In this document: positions 33,571 through 45,552 of the stretch, piece after piece | Layout: every line of letters begins with the position of its first letter | How positions within the stretch are numbered: position 1 is the first letter of the stretch | Source of the DNA: an uncultured Erysipelotrichaceae bacterium | Lineage (GTDB): Bacteria > Bacillota_I > Bacilli_A > Erysipelotrichales > Erysipelotrichaceae | Length of the DNA: 45,552 nt | Direction: 5' to 3' | Assembly: GCA_902761625.1 (NCBI GenBank) | Contig: CACWLH010000009.1 | Location: 1 to 45,552, forward strand | Notes under the pieces: model-generated | The model's input: the letters and a program-made list of their open reading frames with translations, nothing else | Told to the model about the DNA's origin: nothing | Databases searched by the model: none | Program-made: the position numbers and the translations under genes

Positions 33571-34380
33571 ATGAGAAAATCGAAAAGTATCCTGGATCTG
33601 TTCGACCGTCAGGATACAGGCAGAATTGTCATGATACCTTCTTCAAAAATCCGTCCGTCACGCTATCAGCCGCGCTTACGGTTTGATGAGGAAGCTTTGA
33701 AGGAACTCGCTGAATCCATCCGCGAAAATGGTCTGATTCAGCCGATCACCGTCCGCAAAATGGACGATGGATATGAAATCATTGCCGGTGAAAGAAGATA
33801 CCGCGCATGTATGATGGCTGATTATACGGAGATCCCGTGCTATGTCATGTCCCCGAGTGAGGAACAGGCGGCCCAGATGGCTCTGGTTGAAAATGTGCAG
33901 AGAGAAAATCTCAGCGCAATCGAGGAAGCCAAGAGCTATGTGCAGATCATGCGTCAGTCATCAATGACCCAGGAACAGGTTGCCAGAAAGATCGGCAAAT
34001 CCCAGTCCGCGGTTGCCAATAAGATCCGCCTGCTCAATCTTCCCCAGGAAATCCAGCAGGCAGTCATCGACGGAAAGATTTCCGAACGTCATGCCAGGGC
34101 ATTGCTTTCCGCTCCGGCTGAATCACAGAAGGAAGTGTTCCGCACCATCGTGAACAGGAATCTCAATGTCCGCCAGTCGGAGGAATATATTGAGAAAATG
34201 AGTGAACCGAAGAAGGCTCACAAACGTCAGAAAACAAAAGGTTTTACAAGAAATGTCCAGATCGCCGTCAACTCCGTCAACCAGTGTGCGAAGATGATTG
34301 AAAAGCTGGGAATCAAAACAACCGTGGAAATGGATGAACGTGATGATGAAGTCCGCATGATCATCCGGATTCCGAAGTAA
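33571..34380 (+). CDS. noc: Nucleoid occlusion protein Noc (ParB family)
   Basis: A 269-residue ParB paralogue. The CTP-binding motif is GERRYRA with ENVQREN, and the HTH is [20 protein letters not shown]. The following ERHARALL and the [15 protein letters not shown] block match Noc rather than Spo0J. The N-terminus [13 protein letters not shown] could form the amphipathic helix by which Noc binds the membrane. Noc blocks septum assembly over the nucleoid. I saw no perfect Noc site (TTTCCCGGGAAA) in the window. It lies between rsmG and parA, as in Bacillus; its stop TAA shares a base with an ATG, but parA starts 15 bases later. Confidence 0.88.
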   Translation: MRKSKSILDLFDRQDTGRIVMIPSSKIRPSRYQPRLRFDEEALKELAESIRENGLIQPITVRKMDDGYEIIAGERRYRACMMADYTEIPCYVMSPSEEQAAQMALVENVQRENLSAIEEAKSYVQIMRQSSMTQEQVARKIGKSQSAVANKIRLLNLPQEIQQAVIDGKISERHARALLSAPAESQKEVFRTIVNRNLNVRQSEEYIEKMSEPKKAHKRQKTKGFTRNVQIAVNSVNQCAKMIEKLGIKTTVEMDERDDEVRMIIRIPK

Positions 34381-34394
34381 TGCAGGAGAAATAT

Positions 34395-35174
34395 ATGGGA
34401 AAAATCATCGCAATCGCCAATCAGAAAGGCGGAGTGGGAAAAACAACGACAGCCATGAATCTGGCTGCCGGACTTTCATATGTCAACCGGAAGGTCCTTC
34501 TGGTTGATTTTGATCCCCAGGGCAACGCAACCCACGGCATCGGCGCCAACAAGGTCGGATACACAAAGACGGTCTATGATGTGCTGATGAGCGATGCCAC
34601 GGTGGATGAATGCAAGATCACTCTGCAGATGCCGCCTCTGGATGTGCTTCCCGCCACCAGCGGACTGGCTGGCGCGGATGTGGATATGGCTTCCTATGAA
34701 ATGGGAAGAGAACGGCTGCTGAAAAACAAGCTTGAGGCAGTCCGTGATCAATATGATTACATCATCATTGACTGTCCGCCGGCACTGGGTCTGCTCAATA
34801 CCAACGCATTGACCGCAACCGATACGGTCATGATTCCCGTTCAGTGCGAATACTTTGCGCTGGAAGGACTGACCCAGCTGCTCAGCACCATCCGGCTTGT
34901 ACAGAAATTATGGAATCCCCGCCTTTCCATCGAGGGTGTTCTTCTGACCATGTTCGATGTCAGAACCAAGCTCTCCGTGGAAGTACAGCAGGAGGTCCGC
35001 AAATATTTCAAGGAAAAGGTTTACCGCTGCTATATCCCCAGAAATGTCCGTCTTTCCGAAGCGCCTTCCAGAGAAGAGTCGATTTTCGAATATGACACAA
35101 GAAGCGAGGGAGCCAAGGCTTATGCACAGCTGGTAAAGGAAGTCATCACGCAGAATGAGAAAGGAAAGCGATAA
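34395..35174 (+). CDS. parA: Chromosome-partitioning ATPase ParA/Soj
   Basis: A 259-residue ParA with the deviant Walker [17 protein letters not shown] near the N-terminus, [12 protein letters not shown] (Walker A') and [11 protein letters not shown] (Walker B). The C-terminal segment [15 protein letters not shown] ([20 protein letters not shown]) is typical of Soj. I start it at ATG 34395 because AGGAG lies eight bases before; an ATG at 34380 overlaps the noc stop but would include the ribosome site. It separates origins with ParB and, in Bacillus, also modulates DnaA. parB begins inside its stop codon. Confidence 0.95.
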   Translation: MGKIIAIANQKGGVGKTTTAMNLAAGLSYVNRKVLLVDFDPQGNATHGIGANKVGYTKTVYDVLMSDATVDECKITLQMPPLDVLPATSGLAGADVDMASYEMGRERLLKNKLEAVRDQYDYIIIDCPPALGLLNTNALTATDTVMIPVQCEYFALEGLTQLLSTIRLVQKLWNPRLSIEGVLLTMFDVRTKLSVEVQQEVRKYFKEKVYRCYIPRNVRLSEAPSREESIFEYDTRSEGAKAYAQLVKEVITQNEKGKR

Positions 35175-36079
35175 TGGCTGAAAAGAAAAACAGACCCGGT
35201 CTCGGCGGAAGAGGTCTGGATTCCATCTTCGGAACGGATGTCAATCAGTTTCTCGATGATATTCAGAACAACGCTTCCGAAGTTCCGGGAAGAAAAGAAG
35301 TCGAGATCAAAATCAACGAAATCAGACCAAATCCTTATCAGCCCCGTAAGGAATTCGATCCTGCTGCCCTGAATGAACTGGCTGATTCCATCCGTACCCA
35401 TGGCATTTTCACACCGCTTCTGGTCAGAAAGAGCGTGCATGGATACGATCTGATCACGGGTGAAAGAAGACTCAGAGCCGCCAGGATCGCCGGTCTTGAA
35501 ACAGTGCCTGCCATCTCGGTGGAATTCACGGATGAACAGATGATGGAAATCTCCATCCTCGAAAATGTTCAGCGTGAAGATCTCAATCCGATTGAAGAGG
35601 CTGCCGCATATGATTCACTCGTGCGCAAGCTGGGCTACACCCAGGAAAAACTCGCTGAAAGAGTCGGCAAATCCAGAGAATACTGTGCCAATATCATGCG
35701 TCTGCTCAAGCTTCCTTCCGAAGTTCAGCAGATGGTCGTGGATAAAAAACTCACCATGAGTCATGTCCGTCCTCTGCTTTCACTCAAGGATGAGGATCAG
35801 ATCTATGAGGCCGCCCAGCAGGTATTGAAGCAGAAGATGTCGGTCAGAGAGGTTGAGGCCTATGTCCATAACCTTTCCGGCACCGAAGTCAAACCGCAGA
35901 AGAAAAAGATCCGCACAGAAAAGGATCCCTGGATCCGCGATCTGGAAAACCGTATGCAGCAGAAATTGTCCACGGGTGTGAGTGTTTCGAAAAAATCGAT
36001 CACCATCTCGTATACGGATACGGAAGATCTCAACCGCATTCTGGATCTGCTTGGCTGCATTGAAGAAAGCAATATGTGA
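35174..36079 (+). CDS. parB: Chromosome-partitioning protein ParB/Spo0J
   Basis: A 301-residue ParB. The N-terminus RPGLGGRGLDSIFG is the ParA-activating segment. The CTPase motifs follow (NPYQPRKEFD, TGERRLRAARIAGL, ENVQREDLNPIEEA). The central HTH (EKLAERVGKSREYCANIMRLLKLP..VQQMV) and TMSHVRPLLSL mark Spo0J rather than Noc. The C-terminal dimerisation domain ends NRILDLLGC. Its targets are the two parS sites at 22881 and 24316. The TAATG junction with parA implies translational coupling. Confidence 0.95.
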   Translation: MAEKKNRPGLGGRGLDSIFGTDVNQFLDDIQNNASEVPGRKEVEIKINEIRPNPYQPRKEFDPAALNELADSIRTHGIFTPLLVRKSVHGYDLITGERRLRAARIAGLETVPAISVEFTDEQMMEISILENVQREDLNPIEEAAAYDSLVRKLGYTQEKLAERVGKSREYCANIMRLLKLPSEVQQMVVDKKLTMSHVRPLLSLKDEDQIYEAAQQVLKQKMSVREVEAYVHNLSGTEVKPQKKKIRTEKDPWIRDLENRMQQKLSTGVSVSKKSITISYTDTEDLNRILDLLGCIEESNM

Positions 36080-36118
36080 ACATGCATGAAACCATTTGAT
36101 TTATGTATGCATGAACGA

Positions 36119-36147
36119 TTGCCCGGCATTTCAAAAAAGCGTAAAAT
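36119..36147 (+). promoter_or_regulatory. Promoter of the atp operon
   Basis: TTGCCC (36119-36124), 17 bases, TAAAAT (36142-36147), 25 bp before atpI. Just upstream two copies of ATGCATGAA (36082-36090 and 36108-36116) flank TTTGATTTATG. The first is part of the TGAACATGCATGAA element also seen after gyrA. Confidence 0.6.
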
Positions 36148-36171
36148 TTCAGTCATACCGGGAGGTGCTGG

Positions 36172-36516
36172 ATGACAAGACGGACATGGATTACCGCGCT
36201 GGTGCTTACGCTGCTTGGAACCTGTTCCGTATTTATATACAGACCGGCCGGTTTCGGATATCTGCTTGGCTGTGTGACAGCCATACTGCTTTATAAAAGA
36301 AATGAATGGTTCTGGACAGGCGTCCTCGATCAGCGCTCGGCGACGCAATGGACAGGTTTCTTTCACTTCATCGTCAATTACCTTCTGATGGGAGGTGTAT
36401 TGGTGCTATCTGCGCTGAAACCGGAGTATTTCAACATATTTGCATGTGCTGTCGGATTGTTCCTGATCAAAATAACAGTTACAATTGATGTGTTGATTCA
36501 CAGGGAAGGAGAGTGA
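36172..36516 (+). CDS. atpI: ATP synthase protein I
   Basis: A 114-residue hydrophobic protein with about four membrane spans (roughly 8-24, 27-43, 65-82, 88-106) and no strong motif. Its place as the first gene of the atp operon, with a GGGAGG site, fits AtpI, which aids c-ring assembly or stability and is poorly conserved in sequence. It overlaps atpB by four bases if atpB uses its GTG. Confidence 0.78.
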   Translation: MTRRTWITALVLTLLGTCSVFIYRPAGFGYLLGCVTAILLYKRNEWFWTGVLDQRSATQWTGFFHFIVNYLLMGGVLVLSALKPEYFNIFACAVGLFLIKITVTIDVLIHREGE

Positions 36517-37232
36517 TTCAATTGACAGTTCAGTCAGATGTCTATGTCATCATACTGATCACGATTTTACTGGGAGCTGCGATGATCTTCATATCGAAGA
36601 AGATCGATCAGGCAGACCCGCTGGAAAAACCGAAAGGGATTCTGGTTCCTGTTCTGTGGGGTGTGGAAATCGTATACAACATGGTGAAGACGAATGTCGG
36701 AGACAGATATGCGGACAGACTGACCCCGTATATCATCACTTTATGGGTATACATCTTTGTCTCCAACATTATCTCATTGTTCGGCTTCTCATCTCCGACC
36801 GCCAATCTTTCCGTAACATTGCTGCTGGCATTTATCACATGGGTGCTGATCCAGATCACCGAATTGAAATTCCAGGGAATCGGAGGTTATCTCCATTCAT
36901 TCCTTGAACCGATTCCGGTGATGCTGCCGATGAACATTTTCGGCAAGTTCTCAACCATGGTTTCCATGTCACTGCGTCTTTTCGGAAACATTCTGTGCGG
37001 CGGAATCATGATGCAGCTGATCTACACATTCACACAGTTCATTTCAAACAAGATCGTCGGTCTGTTCACATCGAGCGATATCTATGTGTTCAACTTTGTT
37101 GCACCGATCGTCGCCCCGCTTCTGCACGCATATTTCGATTTGTTTGCAGGATTCATTCAGACACTTGTATTCGTCACATTGACAGTTGTTTTAATTGGTA
37201 ATGATATACCTGAAGAGATAAAGAAAGCATAA
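36513..37232 (+). CDS. atpB: ATP synthase F0 subunit a
   Basis: A 239-residue membrane protein. The block SMSLRLFGNILCGGIMMQ holds the essential arginine facing the c-ring, and FNFVAPIVAPLLHAYFDLFAGFIQTLVFVTLT is the conserved last-helix region. It forms the two ion half-channels. The start is uncertain: GTG 36513 overlaps atpI, but AAGGAGA is almost touching it, while TTG 36522 has nine-base spacing. The protein may thus be three residues shorter. Confidence 0.95.
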   Translation: MIQLTVQSDVYVIILITILLGAAMIFISKKIDQADPLEKPKGILVPVLWGVEIVYNMVKTNVGDRYADRLTPYIITLWVYIFVSNIISLFGFSSPTANLSVTLLLAFITWVLIQITELKFQGIGGYLHSFLEPIPVMLPMNIFGKFSTMVSMSLRLFGNILCGGIMMQLIYTFTQFISNKIVGLFTSSDIYVFNFVAPIVAPLLHAYFDLFAGFIQTLVFVTLTVVLIGNDIPEEIKKA

Positions 37233-37244
37233 GGAGGATCTAAT

Positions 37245-37478
37245 ATGGATATCACACGTGGTTTAATTGCAATCGGTGCAGGTCTCGCAGTCTGCGCAGG
37301 AATGATGACAGGTCTTGGTGAAGGTACCTGTGCTGCTCACGCATGCGACGCGATCGGAAGAAACCCCGAAGCGGAGTCAAAGGTTCGTTCAACCATGATT
37401 CTCGGTATCGCTCTTTCCGAAACCGTAGCGATTTATGGACTGCTCGTATCAATTCTGCTGATGTTTGTCTTCCAGTAA
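37245..37478 (+). CDS. atpE: ATP synthase F0 subunit c, two-carboxylate type
   Basis: A 77-residue hairpin with the polar loop RNPEAESK (39-46). The ion-binding glutamate of helix 2 is E59 in ALSETVAIYG. In helix 1 the position equivalent to Ilyobacter Gln32 is also glutamate (E26 in GLGEGTCA). T60 and Y64 match the Na+-site residues Ser66 and Tyr70. A glutamate pair of this kind is known from the Na+-coupled rotor of Fusobacterium nucleatum, so Na+ coupling is plausible. AGGAGG gives the strong translation needed for a multi-copy ring. Confidence 0.96.
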   Translation: MDITRGLIAIGAGLAVCAGMMTGLGEGTCAAHACDAIGRNPEAESKVRSTMILGIALSETVAIYGLLVSILLMFVFQ

Positions 37479-37490
37479 TCAGGTATTTAA

Positions 37491-37995
37491 ATGATTGATA
37501 TTGATGTACTGGCTCAGCTGATTCCGAATCCGCTGACAATGCTGGTACAGCTGTGCAGTACTTTAGTCCTGTTTTTGCTGGCAAAGAAATTTCTGTGGCC
37601 GTCTGTAAAGGCGTACCTCGGAAAACGCTCAGAAAAAATGCAGTCCGATTTAGAGGAAAGTGAGCAGGCAAAACAGGAAGCCCTTTCTGATCGTCAGAAG
37701 GCTTTGGAACAGTTGAACGAAGCCTCCGACAAAGCAGAACAGATTGTCAGCGCAGCTGTCAAACAGGCCAAGGAAGAAAAGGCAGGAATTCTCGCCCAGG
37801 CTGATAAAGAGGCTGATGCAGCCAGAAAGAAAGCTCATGAGCAGATCGAAGCGGAACGTCAGGCAATGTATGCCGACATGAAGCGTGAGATGGTCGAAGT
37901 TGCTCTGAGTGCGGCCGGCAAACTGCTCGGTGAGCAGAATCCGGAAGAACTCGACCGTGATGCGATTGACGCTTTTGTAAAGGAAGCGGGAAGCT

Positions 37996-38006
<11 letters not shown>
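37491..38006 (+). CDS. atpF: ATP synthase F0 subunit b
   Basis: A 171-residue stator subunit with one membrane span (about residues 14-33, MLVQLCSTLVLFLLAKKFLW) and then a long charged coiled coil (40-140, rich in Glu, Lys, Ala and Gln). It links F0 subunit a to delta on top of F1. The ribosome site (TCAGGT) is weak. It overlaps atpH by 11 bases. Confidence 0.95.
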
Positions 38007-40064
<2,058 letters not shown>

Positions 40065-40065
40065 T

Positions 40066-40938
40066 ATGGCACAGTCATCCCAGGCACTCAGAGTCCGGAT
40101 CAAGTCGGTCAATTCCACCCGGAAGATCACCAAAGCAATGGAGATGATTGCCAATGCCAAGCTCTTCAAACAGCGCAGCAAAATGGAAGCCAATCGTGAA
40201 TATGCGCAAAGGCTTCAGGAGACAATCGACGAGATTGTCGTAAAGAATCCGGACGCCGAAAGCAGATTCACAAAGAAAAGAACAAATGACAAGACGATGA
40301 CAATCATCTTCTGTTCCGATCTCGGATTGTGCGGAGGATACAACGCGAATGTTCTCAAATTCGCCCGTGAGCATCTTGATCCGTCCCATCCGGTTCTGCT
40401 GATCGGAACATCCCTGATGAGACAGCTCAGAGAAGAAGGTTTCAACATCATCAACGAAGAGCTTGTTTCATCAGACAGAGCGCAGTTCCTTGACATCAAG
40501 GAATGCGTCAAAAAAGGCATTGATCTTTACGAAAAAAATGAGATCGGCAAATTGCAGATTCTTTATACACGCTTTGTCAACACCATGACATTCCGTCCTG
40601 ACTTTGATGTGCTGCTGCCGTGTACACTGACACCGGATGAGCTGGCACATGCAAAGATGGAAGAGGAGAAGGTGGGCATGCATGTGGAAACACTGTTTGA
40701 CCCGGATCCCGAAACCATTCTCAACAATCTGATTCCGATGATGATTGAGAATGTCGCCTATTCCGACTGGATGGAATCCACAACGGCAGAACAGGGCAGC
40801 CGCAGAGTTGCCATGAAGACCGCAACAGACAACGCGGATGATTTAAGTCAGAGCCTGCTGCTGGAATACAACAAGATCAGACAGGCGAATATCACGCAGG
40901 AGATCACCGAAATCGTCGGCGGATCTGCTGCGGTATAA
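40066..40938 (+). CDS. atpG: ATP synthase F1 subunit gamma
   Basis: A 290-residue gamma subunit with the two terminal helices of the rotor shaft: ALRVRIKSVNSTRKITKAMEMIANAKL at the start and SLLLEYNKIRQANITQEITEIVGGSAAV at the end. The Rossmann-like middle begins with the FCSDLGLCGGYNANV block. It transmits c-ring rotation to the catalytic sites. atpD follows after 15 bp. Confidence 0.97.
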   Translation: MAQSSQALRVRIKSVNSTRKITKAMEMIANAKLFKQRSKMEANREYAQRLQETIDEIVVKNPDAESRFTKKRTNDKTMTIIFCSDLGLCGGYNANVLKFAREHLDPSHPVLLIGTSLMRQLREEGFNIINEELVSSDRAQFLDIKECVKKGIDLYEKNEIGKLQILYTRFVNTMTFRPDFDVLLPCTLTPDELAHAKMEEEKVGMHVETLFDPDPETILNNLIPMMIENVAYSDWMESTTAEQGSRRVAMKTATDNADDLSQSLLLEYNKIRQANITQEITEIVGGSAAV

Positions 40939-40950
40939 GAAAGAAGGTAA

Positions 40951-42745
<1,795 letters not shown>

Positions 42746-42746
<1 letters not shown>

Positions 42747-42775
42747 GCAGATATCGAAAGGTATCTGCTTTTTTT
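42746..42775 (+). terminator. Rho-independent terminator of the atp operon
   Basis: Stem AGCAGATA/TATCTGCT (42746-42769, 8-nt loop UCGAAAGG), then a run of U. It starts in the atpC stop codon. Confidence 0.9.
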
Positions 42776-42810
42776 GAGAAAATGCAAATTCTGATAAAAT
42801 TATATTAAAA

Positions 42811-42864
42811 AATGTGCAAGTGCCGCACATTATAGCATTTAAAAATGTGCAACAATTACACATT
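42811..42864. promoter_or_regulatory. Paired inverted repeats upstream of the AAA ATPase gene
   Basis: Two copies of AATGTG-N9-CACATT at 42811-42831 and 42844-42864, offset by 33 bp, about three helical turns. They look like two sites for a dimeric repressor. The region 42777-42907 is very AT-rich; -10-like sequences are present (TATAGC, TATTAT, and TATATC after TG at 42884) but I cannot fix one promoter. Confidence 0.6.
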
Positions 42865-42907
42865 ATTTAAATATTATGGTATTGTTATATCAGAGAGGTG
42901 ACTGAAT

Positions 42908-44287
42908 ATGTACCGGAAAAAAGCAGAAGAACTGATCAGATGGAAAAATGATCCGTATCGTAAACCGCTGCTGATTTACGGTGGACGCCAGGTCGGCAAA
43001 ACCTATCTGGTACGGGATATCTTTGCAAAAGAAAACTATCAGAAAGTGCTTTATATTGATCTTGCAGAAGATGCATCGGCCCGCAGATTCATCAAAAATC
43101 ATGTCAATGCAGGAGAAATCATTCAATATCTCTCAATTCAAAAGAATACAATTATTGATTCTGATACACTTTTGATTTTTGATGAGATTCAGGAATGTAT
43201 GCCGCTGATTACGGCTTTGAAATACTTCTGTCAGGATTATCGTGAAATACCGGTGATCGCAACAGGTTCTATGGTGAGAATCCGTCTGAAGCAGATTGAA
43301 GATGGCGCAATCAGGAAAGATCCGGAAATTCATGAAGATACAGTTTTCCTTTTCCCGGTCGGAAAGGTTGATGAAATTGACCTGTATCCGATGACCTTTT
43401 CTGAATTTCTGTTTGTACGAAATACGGCATTTTATAATTTTTTGCAAACGAGCTGGAAGGAAAGAAAAGAAATCAGTCAGGAATATCATGATCTGGGTAT
43501 GAAGTATTTCTTTGAATATATGCTGATTGGCGGAATGCCGGAGGCTGTGGATATATTCATTCAGACCGGTTCTTACCAGCGTGCACTTATGACGCTCAGA
43601 AATATTTACAGCAATTATCTCAATGATATGAGTTTATATCAGATCAGCAGTGAATCGCTTCTCAGAACAAGACGTGTTTATGAGAATGTTTACGCACAGC
43701 TTTCAAAGGAAAACAAGAATTTCAAAATTTCTTTGATCGAAAAAGGGAAACGTTTCAGAGACTATTACAATCCGCTTGACTGGCTCAGAGAAGCAAGAGT
43801 CATATATCCAAGTTATCAGCTCAAAGAGCATGTGACACTTCCATTGAAAGAGGATGAAGAATCTCTTTTCAGAATTTACCTGGCTGATTGCGGCTTATTC
43901 TGTCTGCAAAGCGGAATTTCACCGCAGACATTTCTTGAAAACAATCTGGCAAACAATACATTATCCGGAATCTTCTTTGAAAACTATGTGGCTGATGAAC
44001 TGGCGGCGCATGGGATTAAATTGTTCTACTGGAAAGGAAAGACAAGTTCTGAACTTGAATTCATCATTGAGCATAACGGAGAGATCATTCCCGTCGATGC
44101 AAAGAAAAACAAAGGATCTTTATCATCCCTGAATAAGTATCGGGAAAATAATGCATATGGCATGTCTGTCAAAATCAGTCAGAACCATTATGGATACAGC
44201 GAACAAAATCACTTGTTAACAATTCCGTATTATTATGTGTCATTCTGGCTGGATGAATTGACGGAATCATCAGAACAGCAGAGTTAA
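42908..44287 (+). CDS. AAA (AAA_14) ATPase with DUF4143 C-terminal domain
   Basis: A 459-residue protein. Walker A is GGRQVGKT (25-32), Walker B LLIFDEIQ (near 89-96), and sensor 1 is VIATGSM. The LYPMTFSEFLF block and IGGMPEAVD are standard in AAA_14/DUF4143 proteins. In the C-terminal nuclease-like part, FFENYVADELAAHG, YWKGKTSSELEFII and GEIIPVDAKKNKG fit a PD-(D/E)xK-type core (E in SSELEF, then D-x-K). The family is abundant and mobile in gut anaerobes and its function is unsettled. It has AGAGGTG as ribosome site. It lies between two copies of the atpC end and looks more AT-rich than its neighbours, suggesting acquisition. Confidence 0.92.
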   Translation: MYRKKAEELIRWKNDPYRKPLLIYGGRQVGKTYLVRDIFAKENYQKVLYIDLAEDASARRFIKNHVNAGEIIQYLSIQKNTIIDSDTLLIFDEIQECMPLITALKYFCQDYREIPVIATGSMVRIRLKQIEDGAIRKDPEIHEDTVFLFPVGKVDEIDLYPMTFSEFLFVRNTAFYNFLQTSWKERKEISQEYHDLGMKYFFEYMLIGGMPEAVDIFIQTGSYQRALMTLRNIYSNYLNDMSLYQISSESLLRTRRVYENVYAQLSKENKNFKISLIEKGKRFRDYYNPLDWLREARVIYPSYQLKEHVTLPLKEDEESLFRIYLADCGLFCLQSGISPQTFLENNLANNTLSGIFFENYVADELAAHGIKLFYWKGKTSSELEFIIEHNGEIIPVDAKKNKGSLSSLNKYRENNAYGMSVKISQNHYGYSEQNHLLTIPYYYVSFWLDELTESSEQQS

Positions 44288-44291
44288 ACGT

Positions 44292-44414
44292 ATGGAGGCA
44301 GCGAAGGCAAGAGCAGAAAGAAGACTGCAGGCTACAGACCGCAACTACAATCTCAGACGTGCGGAAATCGCTCTTCAGAAAGCTCTCAACCGACTCAATG
44401 TCAAAGGCCAGTAA
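44292..44414 (+). pseudogene. Duplicated 3' fragment of atpC
   Basis: A 40-codon remnant: an ATG formed at the repeat junction, then the last 39 codons of epsilon in frame to TAA. Compared with atpC, codon changes give His to Gln, no change at Ala (GCC to GCT), and Asp to Asn. It starts five bases after the ATPase stop, has no ribosome site, and lacks the beta-sandwich domain, so it is unlikely to function. Confidence 0.88.
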
Positions 44415-44442
44415 GCAGATATCGAAAGGTATCTGCTTTTTT
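44294..44442 (+). repeat. 149-bp direct repeat, copy 2
   Basis: Second copy of 42626-42774, including the atp terminator. Homology begins at the last base of the GCG codon of copy 1 and ends in the U-tract. Confidence 0.95.
44414..44442 (+). terminator. Duplicated atp terminator, now ending the AAA ATPase transcript
   Basis: Identical stem AGCAGATA/TATCTGCT with a six-U tract, 126 bp after the ATPase stop, carried by repeat copy 2. Confidence 0.85.
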
Positions 44443-44500
44443 GCACTGACAGAGAACGGAAGATGACCTTCCCGATGTCATGAATCAGCTGGCGGCGTCA

Positions 44501-44529
44501 TTGATACAGTGGAGGAAAATAACTATACT
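44501..44529 (+). promoter_or_regulatory. Promoter of the RpiR-type regulator gene
   Basis: TTGATA (44501-44506), 17 bases, TATACT (44524-44529): five of six matches in each box. It lies 49 bp before the gene. Confidence 0.75.
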
Positions 44530-44578
44530 AATGTTATGACCATCGTGGTTCAGCAGAATCACGGGAAAGGTTTCAGAT

Positions 44579-45337
44579 ATGTATTGGTTGAAAATTGCGC
44601 TGTTCAGTATCCTCGACAGTGAGGATTCTTCCAGCAATAATTACATCATTGCAAAATTCATTCTTGAGAATTACAACACGCTTTCCGGTGTTTCTCTGAC
44701 AGAAATATCTAAGAAATGCAATCTTTCCAAAGCTGCTGTCAGCCGTTTCTGCAAGGATCTTGGACTGATGGATTATATTGATCTGCAGATGCTGATCAGG
44801 GCAAGCGGGCAGGACGCGCTGAGCAGCGCAGCAATTTCTGATTCATTACGGAAAGAAGAGTTTTTCGGCGAGATGGATCAGACATTGAAAAGTGTAAGAG
44901 CAGCTGCTGAAGATCCTGCTGTGAAGGAACTCATTGAGGATCTGAAACAAAGCAAAACAGTATCTGCTTTCGGCCATCTTCAGGCCAGTCATATTGCCTA
45001 TATCCTGGGAAATAATCTGGGAATGAATAATATTTTCTGCTTCTGTACGCAATCGTGGACGGAGCAGGCAGAGAAGATGAAAGAAGCCGGCAGGGATGAT
45101 CTGTTTATCATCTTTTCCGCTTCCGGTGAATACTTTAAGCGCATGGATATGAACATGCATTTCCTTGACGGTGAAAATGCGCCGAAAGTCTATATGATCA
45201 CGTTTGCGGATTCAAAGGCTGCACTGCATCCGAAGATCCGGAAGATCTGTCTCGGTATGCAGAACAAGTGGCTTCAGGCAAACGCTGCGATGAATATGTT
45301 TGTCAACTATATTTCCTACACGCTGCGTCAAGAATGA
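44579..45337 (+). CDS. RpiR-family transcriptional regulator (HTH plus SIS domain)
   Basis: A 252-residue regulator. Residues 20-75 are an RpiR-type HTH (NNYIIAKFILENYNTLSGVSLTEISKKCNLSKAAVSRFCKDLGL). Residues 105-240 are a SIS sugar-phosphate domain (KTVSAFGHLQASHIAYIL, DLFIIFSASGEYFKR, PKVYMITFADSK), though the usual first SIS glycine/serine pattern is altered. Such proteins sense phosphosugars and control sugar catabolism genes. No target gene is adjacent in the window, so it may regulate genes beyond the right edge or act elsewhere. The ribosome site (GGGAAAGG) is moderate. Confidence 0.85.
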   Translation: MYWLKIALFSILDSEDSSSNNYIIAKFILENYNTLSGVSLTEISKKCNLSKAAVSRFCKDLGLMDYIDLQMLIRASGQDALSSAAISDSLRKEEFFGEMDQTLKSVRAAAEDPAVKELIEDLKQSKTVSAFGHLQASHIAYILGNNLGMNNIFCFCTQSWTEQAEKMKEAGRDDLFIIFSASGEYFKRMDMNMHFLDGENAPKVYMITFADSKAALHPKIRKICLGMQNKWLQANAAMNMFVNYISYTLRQE

Positions 45338-45374
45338 TTCATTTTCTGAAACATGAACAAATCAACAAAACAAG

Positions 45375-45417
45375 CCGCGGATTTTTGAAAAATCAAAGAT
45401 CTGCGGTTCTTTTTTTG
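45375..45417 (+). terminator. Rho-independent terminator of the RpiR-type gene
   Basis: Stem CCGCGGAT/ATCTGCGG extended by U-A pairs (45375-45406), followed by UUCUUUUUUU. Confidence 0.87.
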
Positions 45418-45552
45418 TATTCTTTCTGTGTCAGATGATCCGGTATCCCGGACAGAAAAGTCTTTAGGTAATATGTCAAGAGATATTAAATAAGGACTTT
45501 TAAAGAGTTCTTTGAAAAAGCGCATGACAAAAACAACTTTTCAGTGAAAAGC
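45418..45552. other. Right-edge intergenic sequence
   Basis: AT-rich sequence with no gene or clear site that I can support. A minus-strand open frame at 45328-45525 runs through the terminator and looks spurious. Confidence 0.5.

Noticed and set aside
44443..44500. Possible remnant coding sequence between repeat copy 2 and the RpiR promoter
   Set aside because: Short stretches can be read as protein-like, but no frame is long or recognisable enough to name a gene.
45328..45525. 65-codon minus-strand frame at the right edge
   Set aside because: It crosses the RpiR gene terminator, lacks a ribosome site and shows no domain.

Overview
The window is the replication-origin region of a Bacillota chromosome. 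The most likely host is a member of the Erysipelotrichia/Erysipelotrichaceae. This is inferred from the moderate GC content, AGGAGG-type ribosome sites, a T-box leader, a short 4.5S-type SRP RNA, Noc plus ParB, and the absence of sporulation genes beside mfd/divIC. No 16S or tRNA gene is present to confirm it.

Left arm (1-9814): the 3' end of a DASS-family anion transporter is followed by ttdA-ttdB, which resemble the E. coli L(+)-tartrate dehydratase subunits more than fumarase. On the minus strand lie gpmI and the conserved block hypothetical-pth-mfd-rqcP-divIC. Origin core (9924-22147): an unusual VanY-like protein, then rpmH-rnpA-yidC-jag, a DnaA-box-rich oriC, dnaA, a second DnaA-box region, dnaN, yaaA-recF-gyrB-gyrA.

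Middle (22150-32723): a small RHH-like gene, a T-box-controlled serS flanked by two perfect parS sites (one inside the T-box leader), SRP RNA, tadA, dnaX-ybaB-recR, fhs, a hypothetical with a PUA/EVE-like N-terminus, mnmG and a possible ThyX-fold protein. A third DnaA-box cluster precedes rsmG-noc-parA-parB. Next is a complete ATP synthase operon atpIBEFHAGDC, whose c subunit carries a glutamate in both helices.

Right end (42777-45552): an AAA/DUF4143 ATPase gene with its own paired inverted repeats sits between atpC and a 149-bp second copy of the atpC 3' end plus terminator, the footprint of an insertion or duplication. A RpiR-type regulator with a good promoter follows.

The genes form one theme: initiation (DnaA, DnaN, oriC), segregation (parS, ParA, ParB, Noc), topology (gyrase), clamp loading and repair (dnaX, recR, recF, mfd), plus translation and energy genes usually kept near the origin. 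The points most worth checking are the parS site embedded in the serS T-box, the atpC-flanked ATPase cassette, the two-carboxylate c subunit, the VanY-like protein lacking two catalytic residues, and the ThyX-like and PUA-like unknowns.
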